This document shows, piece after piece, positions 54,132 through 63,297 of a DNA stretch of 64,000 nt. The stretch covers positions 62,001-126,000 of IMG/VR virus record IMGVR_UViG_3300049460_000128. One strand, given 5' to 3'. The position numbers and the translations under genes were made by a program. This stretch comes from a virus. The notes under the pieces are model-generated. The model was given only the letters and a program-made list of their open reading frames with translations, was not told where the DNA came from and made no database searches. Numbering within the stretch: position 1 is the stretch's first letter; every line of letters begins with the position of its first letter.

Positions 54132-55894
54132 TATGCCTCCGGAGCGGCTGGTGCTGCCGCTGGTTGTTCAACGGGTGCCGCTTCTGGTGCAGCATCGCCA
54201 CCATCATCTGGTGGTGCTTCCATGGTGTCGTTATCATGCGAGAATGGATCATTGTCATTTGGCGCACGAACACCAACACTTGACAAGCCTTCTTGATCCT
54301 CGTCATTGCCATCGTTACCCGTGGCTTCTTTGACTTTGTCTGGATTCTCTTCCATCCAGAGTCGTTGATTTTCCATCAATTCTTCTTGAGTGAGATTCAG
54401 GAAACGAGTCAACTTGAAACGTTCTGCCAGTTTCGGATTGTCTTGAATCTGAACATAGACAGCCATCTGTGCAGTATCCAGTTCGACTTGACGGTATTTG
54501 GTGAAGTTTTGTGGCGGATTGAACGTAAGATCAAACAGGTCGTCATCAATCACGATGCCACTGTCTTTCAAATATGCCTTAAACTCTTTGTTGAACGTTG
54601 GGATCAAGAGGCTTTGCAGACGCATACAGTATTTGTTGAACAAATACTCTTGAATCATAGCTGCGCCCATCTTACCATCATTGAACGCTTGACCGCCTTC
54701 GTCTCCAGTTGTTCGATAGGCAGGCGGAATACGCAAACCATCACGCAGCTTTTTGCTGAAGAATTCAAGGTCAGCCAGCTCGCCAATGTTTTCACCACCA
54801 GGAAGTGTTTCGACACTTGAACCACGACCATCCAAGCCTTGGGCGAAGAAATAATCGTCCATGATTGAGATTGGGTTGTAGGCCGCATCCATGATGTTTT
54901 GACCACCGCCACCACGATTTGGAATACGACGTTGGTGAATCTCATTCTTGACTCGTTCGACGTGGGCTTGCGCCATCATTGGGTTCATGCCACCTACGTC
55001 AATCTTGAAGATACGACGCTCAGGCGCTCGTTGAACGCGATATATGATGACTGAATCTTCCAACAGTTCTTTCTGTTTGAATGTCTTGAAGATAGGCTCG
55101 AGGACACTGGAACCAAATGGCCAGTTAATATCCATACCGACGCTCAGACTCAGGTGGATAACATGCTTGGCATCAACTGTATTGCTACGATGAGTAGCAC
55201 CTTGTTGACCACGCATATTGACGCCCTGTCCAGCCAATTGGAAATCTCCACCACCACTATTTGTATGGAGTGGACCCCGAGTCAGAGGGGATGTTGTTGA
55301 ACCCACGCCATGGTAATCGCCCGGATCAGTTGGGATGGTGCCAAGCTTTTGCTGATTAACAAAATCCAAATCTTTGATGATGTATTCAACTGGCTTACGA
55401 CCTTGAGTTTCGTCTACTTTGATTAGTTCAACGTTGTAGTGGTCAATCCACAGCCACTCTTTTGTTTCTGGATCGCGAACGAAGAATTGGTCACCGTTTT
55501 TGATGGTGTTGCGGAACATATTCCACAAACGACCACGGAAGTTGTTGACTTTGATCCACTTTGCCAATGCAGTGCTGACGATGTTTACTTCAGTCTCGTT
55601 GGCACCTTTGTCGTAGCGCACCGTAAATGGATGTTCGGATTGTTCTTCGGATTGGGTACAGAAGTCAGCGATGATATCCAGAGCAGCGTTGATTTCGCTA
55701 TCACGATCCATGTCATCATACTGCATGTATCGTTGCAAACGATTGGGGTGTCCGGCATAGATTTCTGGCAGGTAGGAAGAGTAGTTGGCCCCTGATGGGT
55801 TACCAACTGCTCCTCGATCCTTGCCATTGTTAGTTTGTACTAATTCTGGAGGTGAATCCAGTTTTACGGTACGAAAGTGTTTCTTCCACGACAT
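54131..55894 (-). CDS. 20: portal protein (T4 gp20-like)
   Basis: 587 aa (T4 gp20 is 524). Forms the dodecameric vertex ring for packaging and neck attachment. ANYSSYLPEIYAGHPNRLQRY and MDRDSEINAALDIIADFCTQ near the N-terminus, RRIFKIDVGGMNPMMAQAHVERV in the middle and RLQSLLIPTFNKEFKAYL later are typical. The C-terminal 60 residues are a Pro/Ala/Asp tail. Late box and AGAGG site upstream. Confidence 0.96.
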   Translation of the reverse strand: MSWKKHFRTVKLDSPPELVQTNNGKDRGAVGNPSGANYSSYLPEIYAGHPNRLQRYMQYDDMDRDSEINAALDIIADFCTQSEEQSEHPFTVRYDKGANETEVNIVSTALAKWIKVNNFRGRLWNMFRNTIKNGDQFFVRDPETKEWLWIDHYNVELIKVDETQGRKPVEYIIKDLDFVNQQKLGTIPTDPGDYHGVGSTTSPLTRGPLHTNSGGGDFQLAGQGVNMRGQQGATHRSNTVDAKHVIHLSLSVGMDINWPFGSSVLEPIFKTFKQKELLEDSVIIYRVQRAPERRIFKIDVGGMNPMMAQAHVERVKNEIHQRRIPNRGGGGQNIMDAAYNPISIMDDYFFAQGLDGRGSSVETLPGGENIGELADLEFFSKKLRDGLRIPPAYRTTGDEGGQAFNDGKMGAAMIQEYLFNKYCMRLQSLLIPTFNKEFKAYLKDSGIVIDDDLFDLTFNPPQNFTKYRQVELDTAQMAVYVQIQDNPKLAERFKLTRFLNLTQEELMENQRLWMEENPDKVKEATGNDGNDEDQEGLSSVGVRAPNDNDPFSHDNDTMEAPPDDGGDAAPEAAPVEQPAAAPAAPEA

Positions 55895-55915
55895 AAAATA
55901 CCTCTTTAATGAGCA

Positions 55916-55923
55916 TATTTATG
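55916..55923 (-). promoter_or_regulatory. late promoter (CATAAATA) for the portal gene
   Basis: 22 bases before the portal ATG; overlaps the end region of the tape measure transcript. Confidence 0.65.
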
Positions 55924-55944
55924 GTAAAGAAACCACTCAACTTA

Positions 55945-58900
55945 TCAAATAATGTTGCCGGCCACAGTTTCCAGATTACGATTGCTCTTCTGCTGTTCAC
56001 CGATCAAATCACGCATACCGCCAACCTGTTGTTGGGTACCTTGATTCAAGTTATCCATAAGCTGCATCATAGCGCCCTTGGTTTCCAAGTTGTCTTTTTG
56101 CAGCTGAAGTGCTTGAACTTTCCATTCGGACTGTTGGGCTACCAAGGCATCAGTGTTGATCTCAGGTACCGATAGAGCATCCGGCTTGGAAGGGCCGGCA
56201 TAACTTGCTGTTGACATCTTGGCCGCATTGAACATGTCAACGTTTTGATTAGCCATTAAGTCAACTGGTGTGCTGACGTTCGCAAGGGCAGTCTGACTTG
56301 CCGTGTTGAGATCTGTGAAGCTAGTGTTGACATTCTTCGTGTACTCGTCGAACTTTTGTGTGATCGGAGCAGCGAGATCTGTCTTCGGTGGTTGTACGGC
56401 CTGATTCATGGAATCCAAAGCTGCGTCGTTGCCGCCCATCAGAGACTTCCATGCACCTGTGATGCCATTCTTGATCGAACTCCATCCAGACTTCAACCAG
56501 CCTCCAATCTTTTTCCAGCTACTCCAAACTGCACCCACATACCATTTCACACCAGCACCGATTGGCCCCAATGCATCACTCGCCTTATTGAATGCACCCG
56601 CGTAATCAAAGTCCTTGATTGCATTGATGCCATTTGAAACCACACCTGAGATGCTATCCCAGTTGTTGAAGATTGCAAGTACACCACCACCGAATACAGT
56701 ACTGATTGGACCCAACATGGCACCAGCTTTACTCAAAGCTCCAGAGTAGTCAAAGTCCTTCACTGCACCAAAAGCATCCGAGGCAAAGCCTGACAGTTGT
56801 GTCCACTTTGAACCCAAGTAGTCTACACCAGCACCGAATGCGGAACCGATTGAACCCAGCATACCAGTCACTTTGCTGAATGCGCCGGCATAATCAAAGT
56901 TCTTTACGGCACTGAACGCACCAGTAACCATACCCGTGAGATCATCCCAGTTTGCATAGATGACACCAATACCAGCACCAACGGCTGCGCCGATTGGGCC
57001 CAGCATGGCACCCATACCTGCAAATTGTGCGACAGCCTGAAGCGTCTCTTTACCCTTGAAATCCGGAGCAGCATCAAGCAACATTGATGCACCCATACCC
57101 GCGATTGCACCCACACCACCCATACCAATACCGCGAACAAGTGATCCCGCACCTTTAACCACACTTGTGCCACCGCGCATCAAACCACCAGCGACTCGTG
57201 AACCCATCATACGACCCGGCACTCGACGAACGGCACCAACAGCTTTAGATGCGCCGCTTTTCGTAGCTGCCCATCCACGCGACAGGCCGGATCGTGTTGA
57301 GGTTATAGCACGCCCGGCAAAACTACTCGTACTGGTGGCTGCACGTCGAGTCATATCACCAGCCGCGTGGCCCATACGGTACATGCGACTAGCCTTTGGT
57401 GCTTCAGTTACGTGTGGAACATGTGGCGCAGATGGATGAGGAAGCTCGTGGGGCACTGCATGATTGGCATGTGACGCCGCGTCCATAATTTTACGTGCGC
57501 TGCTGGCACGACCGGTACGACGTGTTCTACGACCTTTCTTGCCCTTTTTGCCTTTCTCATTCTTATCATGGTCGAAATCAAAGTCATTACCCTTGCCGCT
57601 ATTGTTCAGGTCAACGACCCGCAGCGCCGTGCCGTTACTGAATTTTGCAAGCGCATGTTCGAACGCATTCTGGATATTATTTTGAGTCAATGGGGCACCT
57701 TCTTTCTTGCCCCCAATACCAAATTTCTCACCCAACAGATCTTTTACTCTACCGCCATATGATGCGACTGCACCACCAGCCATTTTGGCAGTTTGCCAGG
57801 CGGCCCAGGTTACCAATGCAGCACCAAAGAAGCCAATCTTGTCAGTCAGCCATCCAAACTTCTCACCCAAGTATTCAACGACAGTCAGCACTTTACTACC
57901 GAAGCTGACCAGTCCTGCTACGCCATTCGCCAATGCTTCGCCGAATGCAATCAATTTCTCAGGTGTGATATTGTCTGACAGGAATTTACCAAACTTTTCT
58001 GCCATGCCCTGAATCTTTTTAATGAACTCGTCGAATGCTGGATCATCCGCGAATTTTTCAAAGCCTTTCATCAAATTTTCAAGGCCGTTGTAGAAACCAG
58101 TACGCAGGGCGCCTGAAACCTTGTCAATGATCACACCCAGATTTTCCAAGAACTTAGTAATGTTCTTGGTTTGGGCCAATTCCTCTGGGGACTTCTTGGC
58201 CAATTCCTGCATCTCAGAGATCATATTGATCGCAGAGGCGGCCGCCTTGTTACCGGATGCCGCTTGGAATTGCAGCGTGGCCATGTTTTTCATACCCTCA
58301 GCCACGAATTTGCGGTTGAAGTCAGCCGCATCTTGGTCATTCCAGGTATTGTTGGCCACCTTTTGCGCCATGTCGTCCATCAGGTTCGTGACGCCAAACA
58401 AACCAGCCTCAATGAATGTATTACTGGCATCACTCATTATCGCACTGCCACGGCCGGCAGTTTGAGCCAACATGGTACTAAGTGTCTTACCTGCTTCGCC
58501 CGGCAATGCAGACATGTAGATGATGGCCTTGTTCATGGCTAAGCCGTAATTGTTCTGACCATCAGAATTCATCTGAAGCAATCTAGCTCGCAGGGTCTCA
58601 TCCCGCAACGCACCTGCTGCCATCTTACTGATTGCCTCGGTAGACATACCAGTCATCTGGGCCGCTTTAGCTGTCTCGATGGACAGTGACTTCATGTTGG
58701 CGGTAGTCTTCTCGGTAGTCTGGTTTGACAGATTACCATACAGACGTTGTGTTTCCAGGTACGTGCCCAATTGAGTGTTCAACTGTTCACTAGTGAGACC
58801 CAGTTGTCCAACATCCATCAAGCTGTTACGCAGACTTTTGCTCATCTCACCAAACGCATTGGCACCAATACTCGCAACCACGGTACTATTTTGTTTCAAT

Positions 58901-59397
58901 GCGTTGGCAAAGGTTGTCAGTGACATATTGGATGCCGCTGCTGCCTTTTGCATCTCCAACATGCTGCCACCAAAGGTTTGACCAATCTGTGACAGATCCT
59001 GATACGTTTTGGTTGCATCGCTCAGAGCTGACACCATTGCAGCCATTACGCCACCAGCACCGAATGCAGCGCCGAGTGCCGAGATTGCGGTTGATGCACT
59101 ACCAGCCGATGAGCTGAGCTTTTTGAATCCGTTGAGTGATGACGTTAACCCAGTATCAAGGGATTTCATTTTCTTCTGGAGAGAACCAACCACTCCACCC
59201 AAGGCTTTGTTTTGCCCGATCAGATCCTGAATTACCTTGGCGTCACCAGACTTGGAGGAGCCACCAGAACTTTTGGCTGATTTCTCACTGGCTTTGGTGT
59301 TTTTATCAGTCGCACTTGACCCTTTGAGATGCGCCCGCGTATTCGCGTTGAGCGCATCAATCATTTTGTTTAAATCGTCGCTGGTAAGATCGGCCAT
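55945..59397 (-). CDS. tail tape-measure protein (gp29 role)
   Basis: 1150 aa, the largest protein here (T4 gp29 is 590). N-terminal third is helical and Ser/Ala-rich, then hydrophobic segments (GVMAAMVSALSDATKTYQDLSQIG). Residues about 750-1040 hold four to five repeats of about 58 residues built on W-x-x-ISG or LTG, then F-DYAGAFxKxxxxLGPIG. It sets tail length and may reach the membrane during injection. The length suggests a long tail. Upstream box CGACTAAATA. Confidence 0.85.
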   Translation of the reverse strand: MADLTSDDLNKMIDALNANTRAHLKGSSATDKNTKASEKSAKSSGGSSKSGDAKVIQDLIGQNKALGGVVGSLQKKMKSLDTGLTSSLNGFKKLSSSAGSASTAISALGAAFGAGGVMAAMVSALSDATKTYQDLSQIGQTFGGSMLEMQKAAAASNMSLTTFANALKQNSTVVASIGANAFGEMSKSLRNSLMDVGQLGLTSEQLNTQLGTYLETQRLYGNLSNQTTEKTTANMKSLSIETAKAAQMTGMSTEAISKMAAGALRDETLRARLLQMNSDGQNNYGLAMNKAIIYMSALPGEAGKTLSTMLAQTAGRGSAIMSDASNTFIEAGLFGVTNLMDDMAQKVANNTWNDQDAADFNRKFVAEGMKNMATLQFQAASGNKAAASAINMISEMQELAKKSPEELAQTKNITKFLENLGVIIDKVSGALRTGFYNGLENLMKGFEKFADDPAFDEFIKKIQGMAEKFGKFLSDNITPEKLIAFGEALANGVAGLVSFGSKVLTVVEYLGEKFGWLTDKIGFFGAALVTWAAWQTAKMAGGAVASYGGRVKDLLGEKFGIGGKKEGAPLTQNNIQNAFEHALAKFSNGTALRVVDLNNSGKGNDFDFDHDKNEKGKKGKKGRRTRRTGRASSARKIMDAASHANHAVPHELPHPSAPHVPHVTEAPKASRMYRMGHAAGDMTRRAATSTSSFAGRAITSTRSGLSRGWAATKSGASKAVGAVRRVPGRMMGSRVAGGLMRGGTSVVKGAGSLVRGIGMGGVGAIAGMGASMLLDAAPDFKGKETLQAVAQFAGMGAMLGPIGAAVGAGIGVIYANWDDLTGMVTGAFSAVKNFDYAGAFSKVTGMLGSIGSAFGAGVDYLGSKWTQLSGFASDAFGAVKDFDYSGALSKAGAMLGPISTVFGGGVLAIFNNWDSISGVVSNGINAIKDFDYAGAFNKASDALGPIGAGVKWYVGAVWSSWKKIGGWLKSGWSSIKNGITGAWKSLMGGNDAALDSMNQAVQPPKTDLAAPITQKFDEYTKNVNTSFTDLNTASQTALANVSTPVDLMANQNVDMFNAAKMSTASYAGPSKPDALSVPEINTDALVAQQSEWKVQALQLQKDNLETKGAMMQLMDNLNQGTQQQVGGMRDLIGEQQKSNRNLETVAGNII

Positions 59398-59422
59398 AGG
59401 TCACCTGGTAATGGTTCACTAA

Positions 59423-59430
59423 TATTTAGT
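59423..59430 (-). promoter_or_regulatory. late promoter (ACTAAATA) for the tape measure
   Basis: 26 bases before the ATG at 59397; extended match CGACTAAATA as at 1741 and 17571. Confidence 0.65.
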
Positions 59431-59460
59431 CGCACTATTAAGTAGGCATTTAATTCGACT

Positions 59461-59468
59461 TATAAATA
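59461..59468 (+). promoter_or_regulatory. late promoter (perfect TATAAATA) for the hub gene
   Basis: Exact late consensus 28 bases before the ATG at 59497, with AGAGGA between. Divergent from the tape measure promoter 30 bases away. Confidence 0.78.
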
Positions 59469-59496
59469 ACCGCAATAAACTCCCAAAGAGGAAAAC

Positions 59497-60336
59497 ATGG
59501 AAAATAACAACCCGTTAGCAAAATACTTTAGACAACCTGGTTTGTCGTGCCGCCTTCCAAGTCGCGGTAATTTTCAAGATAAAGGCAATATCACTTTCAC
59601 GGCCACCGGTGAAGTGAATGTTATGCCAATGCGTGCTGCTGACGAACTGTTGCTCAAAAGCCCAGATGCTCTGATGAGCGGTCTGGCAATCGAGAAAGTA
59701 ATCGCCAGTTGCGTTGAAGTGCGCGATGTCATGCAATTGCCAACTCAGGATATTGATACATTACTGTTGGCAATTCGTTCAGCTACCTACGGCCCAATGA
59801 TGGGTATCAGTGCGGTTTGCCCTGAGTGCGAAGCTGAGAATGAATACGAAGTTGACATCAGTCATGTACTGGATACGATCGTTGAATTGGAAGAGGAATA
59901 TGTGGTACGTCTGGATGATGCTATTGTTGTATATCTGCGTCCTTTCAACTTCCACAATTCAACACAAGCCAGTTTGGTTGCATTCCAGGAAGCCCGTAAG
60001 GTGCAAATGGCCGACAACGATCATACGAGCGATGAAGAGAAACAGCGGCAGCTGAATAGCAGTTACGAACGCATCAACGTCATGAACGTTCAGATGGTTG
60101 CTGACTGTGTGCAGAAAGTAGTTGTTCCCGAAGGCGAGATCGTTGATCGCCTTCACATTTCAGAATTTATCCATAACGTGCAGAAAAAGTGGGTGGGTAT
60201 GTTGGAAGATAAGCTGAAGAATATCAATGATGCTGGTGTAAATAAAACACATCCAGTTGCTTGCACGGCTTGCAACCATGAGTGGGAAACTACCGTCGAC
60301 TTCGATCCAGCTAGTTTTTTCGGTCAAGACTCCTAA
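59497..60336 (+). CDS. 26: baseplate hub protein (T4 gp26-like) with zinc ribbons
   Basis: 279 aa (T4 gp26 is 208). CRLPSRGNF near 18-26, NVMPMRAADELLLKSPDALMSG and VIASCVEVRDVMQLPTQDIDTLLLAIR are family traits. Two Cys pairs (VCPECEAENEYEV; ACTACNHEWETTVDF) suggest a zinc ribbon. In T4 gp26 helps build the baseplate hub. Next to the tape measure, as expected. Confidence 0.82.
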   Translation: MENNNPLAKYFRQPGLSCRLPSRGNFQDKGNITFTATGEVNVMPMRAADELLLKSPDALMSGLAIEKVIASCVEVRDVMQLPTQDIDTLLLAIRSATYGPMMGISAVCPECEAENEYEVDISHVLDTIVELEEEYVVRLDDAIVVYLRPFNFHNSTQASLVAFQEARKVQMADNDHTSDEEKQRQLNSSYERINVMNVQMVADCVQKVVVPEGEIVDRLHISEFIHNVQKKWVGMLEDKLKNINDAGVNKTHPVACTACNHEWETTVDFDPASFFGQDS

Positions 60337-60352
60337 ACACTCCTCCTGAAGG

Positions 60353-60377
60353 CATCCCGGGTATCATTACCGGGATG
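60353..60377 (+). promoter_or_regulatory. hairpin enclosing the start codon of the next gene
   Basis: CATCCCGG (60353-60360) pairs with CCGGGATG (60370-60377), whose ATG is the start at 60375. A 9-base loop. No T run follows. It could hold back translation of the 58-aa protein relative to the hub gene. Confidence 0.5.
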
Positions 60378-60551
60378 GAAAAGGAACAAAAGGAGCTGCG
60401 CCACATTATTCACCATTTGATGTGGGCTATGCGTGGTGGACTGACTAGAGAAGAAGCTTGGACCCTTTGCTACAAAGAACGAGCTGAGCTTTTAGAGGAC
60501 GTTAAAACCCGCATGGAAGGAGTGGAAAAGACTGGTTTACCCATTATATAA
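60375..60551 (+). CDS. small hub assembly chaperone candidate (gp51 role)
   Basis: 58 aa. LMWAMRGGLTREEAWTLCYKERAELL (about 15-40, in parts) matches short proteins that follow hub/tape measure genes and help them assemble in T4-like and related phages. Known for position and W-x-MRGG-x-(T)-x-x-E pattern; exact identity with gp51 is not claimed. Coupled to the hub gene only through the hairpin-bearing gap. Confidence 0.6.
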   Translation: MEKEQKELRHIIHHLMWAMRGGLTREEAWTLCYKERAELLEDVKTRMEGVEKTGLPII

Positions 60552-60592
60552 ATGGTATCGGTAGCAACAAATTTTATAAGAAGAAAAGTTTC

Positions 60593-61111
60593 ATGACATC
60601 AAAAGCAAAAATCAAAGGTAATTCGTGGGAAAATCAACTGGCGAAATATCTCAGAGTTCTCTTCCAAGGATCATTCATCCGTGTGCCAAACTCTGGTGCA
60701 TTCATTGGCGGTAAAAATGCACACCGCAAGGACAATATGTCCGACAACCAAATTCTGGCAGCTAAGGGCGACCTTCAGACACCAGACTTCATGCCCAAGC
60801 TCGTGATTGAGTGCAAGTTCTATGCTGACTTCGCATGGCACAGCTTGTTGACTCCTGGCTATGTGCCACAGCTTGATGCCTGGATTACACAGACGAAAGA
60901 GTGTATTCAGACTGGTGACTTCTGGGTTGTGGCATTCAAGATCAATCGTCGTGGTACGTTCGTGTGCTTTGATTACACGACTGCTATCGAGAATAATTTT
61001 GCATTGGGCAACCATTCCGTGTATACCAATGCTGACGGTAAGTACATCATTACCGATCTGGAAGAAATGTTCAACAACAACAAAGATACCATTCTCAAAC
61101 TTTCCGCGTAA
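60593..61111 (+). CDS. PD-(D/E)XK endonuclease-like protein
   Basis: 172 aa. GNSWENQLAKYLRVLF (9-24, catalytic Glu), then LAAKGDLQTPDFMPKLVIECKFY (57-79, in parts: Asp, then E-x-K) form the nuclease core. Resembles Holliday-resolvase/restriction-like phage nucleases. No ribosome site beyond AAGAAAAG. It lies near gp46/gp47, so recombination or repair is plausible. Confidence 0.75.
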   Translation: MTSKAKIKGNSWENQLAKYLRVLFQGSFIRVPNSGAFIGGKNAHRKDNMSDNQILAAKGDLQTPDFMPKLVIECKFYADFAWHSLLTPGYVPQLDAWITQTKECIQTGDFWVVAFKINRRGTFVCFDYTTAIENNFALGNHSVYTNADGKYIITDLEEMFNNNKDTILKLSA

Positions 61112-61492
61112 ATGAAACGTTCAGATAAGATCATAAACTACAAACACGGCGCACGCCGCGTCAAAGCAAAACGTCGTCGTGTAAAGGCCCGTAAGCCAGT
61201 TGAAATTAAAGAGGTATCGAATCTGAACTTGAATGTACCTGACGACTTCAACTATGTGATATACTTGGACAAGACGGTTGGCTACAGTAATCGTCTTGCT
61301 GCCACGACCGCCATACGAGATTTTTCAAACCATGGTTTTTGTGGCAAATGGAATTTCACTTATAGCGTCAACAAGTATCGCCGGGGTGTGAAAATAATGG
61401 ATCGCTTGTATCTGCAAGATGAAAGCGATTTGGTGATGCTAAGATTGTGTCACAACATTGCCGTTGATCGTATTCATAATATCATTCGTTAA
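61112..61492 (+). CDS. small array-family protein with basic N-terminal tail
   Basis: 126 aa, directly after the nuclease stop. Basic lead (ARRVKAKRRRVKARKP, 14-29), then the family layout: FNYVIYLDKTVGYS, RLAATTAIRDFSNHG helix, FTYSVNKYRRGVKI strand, YLQDESDLVMLRLCHN. The signature is not at the very end: 12 further residues follow. The basic tail suggests nucleic-acid contact. It shows that the family extends outside the two main arrays. Confidence 0.65.
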   Translation: MKRSDKIINYKHGARRVKAKRRRVKARKPVEIKEVSNLNLNVPDDFNYVIYLDKTVGYSNRLAATTAIRDFSNHGFCGKWNFTYSVNKYRRGVKIMDRLYLQDESDLVMLRLCHNIAVDRIHNIIR

Positions 61493-61516
61493 AAAGGGGA
61501 GCAACTGCTCCCCTTT
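61490..61516. terminator. bidirectional intrinsic terminator
   Basis: AAAAGGGGAGCA/TGCTCCCCTTTT hairpin with a 2-base or 3-base loop between the convergent 61112 and gp46 genes. Confidence 0.85.
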
Positions 61517-61518
61517 TG

Positions 61519-63297
61519 TTATTTCTCGCCTTCCGCGTTGAACTTCGTAAAGCCATTCTCTTTCTTGACCATCAACACATTGCTGACTCGAGCAATCAAG
61601 TCTTCTTTGTGACTGATCAGGAAGATTGACTTCTGACGTTCAGCTGCCATTTTCTTCAACAAGCCCAATGCTGCATCAGCCCCTTGTGCATCAAGACCAT
61701 TGTCCAAGTATTCGTCAACAAACAACAGGTTGATGTTTTGGTTCAACGATTCCCAGACATCACGGAATGCCCAGCTTGTGGCCAGAATAACACGATTCAT
61801 TTCACCACGGCTCAACTGTTCAAAGTCGAAGTCGCGGCCCATCAGATCGATCTCAACACTGAGGTCACTCTTGAATGTTACTTCATGTGGCAAGCCCAGT
61901 TTTTCCAGATAGTAGTTGAGACGATGATTCAACTGATTACTGTTTTGGTCAACAATCTTCTTACGGATGAACGAGTCTTTGTTGACCAGCAGCTTCAACA
62001 AGAAGTCCTGATGCTTCAACAGCGTATTCAGTTCCACCAATGCTTCATCGTCAATTGGCTGAAGGCCAGTGCTAGACAATGTGGTAATTTGTTCCGCGTA
62101 TGGATCAACACTGCTCTCTTCCCTAAAGATCGACTCCAGGATGTTGTTGATCGTGTTTTTATGTTCCAAAGCCTGCGCGAGTGTTTGATAAACAGTGCGT
62201 GGTTCGTCACCAATCGTCACCAGACCGGCGTTCAGCTCATTTATGTACTGGTATGACGCTTCCACGTCTGCAACAGCACTGGCGAGCTCTGGTTCCAACG
62301 CAATTATCTGATCCTTGATATCTTGGATCATTTTGTCATGCTTGGCATCATGGATCTCTTGACCGCACGTATGGCACTTGTGCTCTTCAGCATGGGCCAA
62401 GTTTGAAGCCAGTCGGCCCAACATCGTGTCTTTGTTGACCAGATCTTGCTCTTGACGACGCAAGTCTTTGCTTGCTTGGTTCAACAATCCAACGAGTGTT
62501 CGATAGTCGGCCAACTTGTGGTGACTATCAATCTCGTAATCGATATTGAGGTTTTGCAGTTCTTCCAATTGACTCTCAGCCGATGCAATACGACTGTGAC
62601 GTGCATTTTGCCAAGTGTTGCTCTTGTTCGTCAGGTCGTTGATCGTATTATGGATCTTTTGATTGCTGTCCTGTGCTGCCTTGATTCGATACTCTTCCTC
62701 TTTGATCGAGTCTTTGGTATTCTTGATCAACTCTTTCAAGTTCTCACTACGCAGACTGATCTGAGTAATACCCAACAGCTCTTCGATCAACACTCGCTGA
62801 TCACCTGGGCGCAGCTTCAGGAATGGTTCCGTGTATGTGTTCATTGCCACAATGTGACGGAACATGTCGTGACTGAAACCCAGAATCTTGTTGATTTCAA
62901 CCTGAGTGTGTTTGCCCTCACCCTGACCTTCATCAGTCTCAGGTTCCATCAATTGCGTGTCATTGATAAAGTACCGGAAGAACTGTGGCTTGCGACCGCG
63001 TTCAATACGGAATTGTTTGCCATTCACTTCGAAGGAAATGTTGACAACCATATTCTTGCCGTTGATACTGTTGACCAAGTTGTCTTTCTTGATGTTGCTC
63101 AGCGGGATACCAAACAAGCCAAACGAGATGGCTTGCAGGATGGTACTTTTGCCCACGCCGTTACGGCTGTTGACACCACCAACGTCCATGTTCTCACCCA
63201 AGATCAGGGTGAGTGATTGACCGTCAAGGTCAAGTGTCTGTGGCACGTTGCCGACAGACAAGAAATTGCGCATGGTTACGCTTTTGATATTCAACAT
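61519..63297 (-). CDS. 46: recombination nuclease ATPase subunit (T4 gp46, Rad50/SbcC-like)
   Basis: 592 aa (T4 gp46 is 560). Partner of gp47; resects DNA ends for recombination-dependent replication. Walker A NGVGKST (about 46-52), long coiled coils, zinc hook CHTCGQ near 308-313, signature LSRGEMNR and Walker B LLFVDEYLDNGLD near the end. Stop is directly followed downstream by the terminator. Adjacent to gp47. Confidence 0.95.
   Translation of the reverse strand: MLNIKSVTMRNFLSVGNVPQTLDLDGQSLTLILGENMDVGGVNSRNGVGKSTILQAISFGLFGIPLSNIKKDNLVNSINGKNMVVNISFEVNGKQFRIERGRKPQFFRYFINDTQLMEPETDEGQGEGKHTQVEINKILGFSHDMFRHIVAMNTYTEPFLKLRPGDQRVLIEELLGITQISLRSENLKELIKNTKDSIKEEEYRIKAAQDSNQKIHNTINDLTNKSNTWQNARHSRIASAESQLEELQNLNIDYEIDSHHKLADYRTLVGLLNQASKDLRRQEQDLVNKDTMLGRLASNLAHAEEHKCHTCGQEIHDAKHDKMIQDIKDQIIALEPELASAVADVEASYQYINELNAGLVTIGDEPRTVYQTLAQALEHKNTINNILESIFREESSVDPYAEQITTLSSTGLQPIDDEALVELNTLLKHQDFLLKLLVNKDSFIRKKIVDQNSNQLNHRLNYYLEKLGLPHEVTFKSDLSVEIDLMGRDFDFEQLSRGEMNRVILATSWAFRDVWESLNQNINLLFVDEYLDNGLDAQGADAALGLLKKMAAERQKSIFLISHKEDLIARVSNVLMVKKENGFTKFNAEGEK

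Noticed and set aside
62446-63216. 256-codon plus-strand frame over gp46
   Set aside because: Shadow; the minus strand carries Walker A, zinc hook and signature motifs of gp46.
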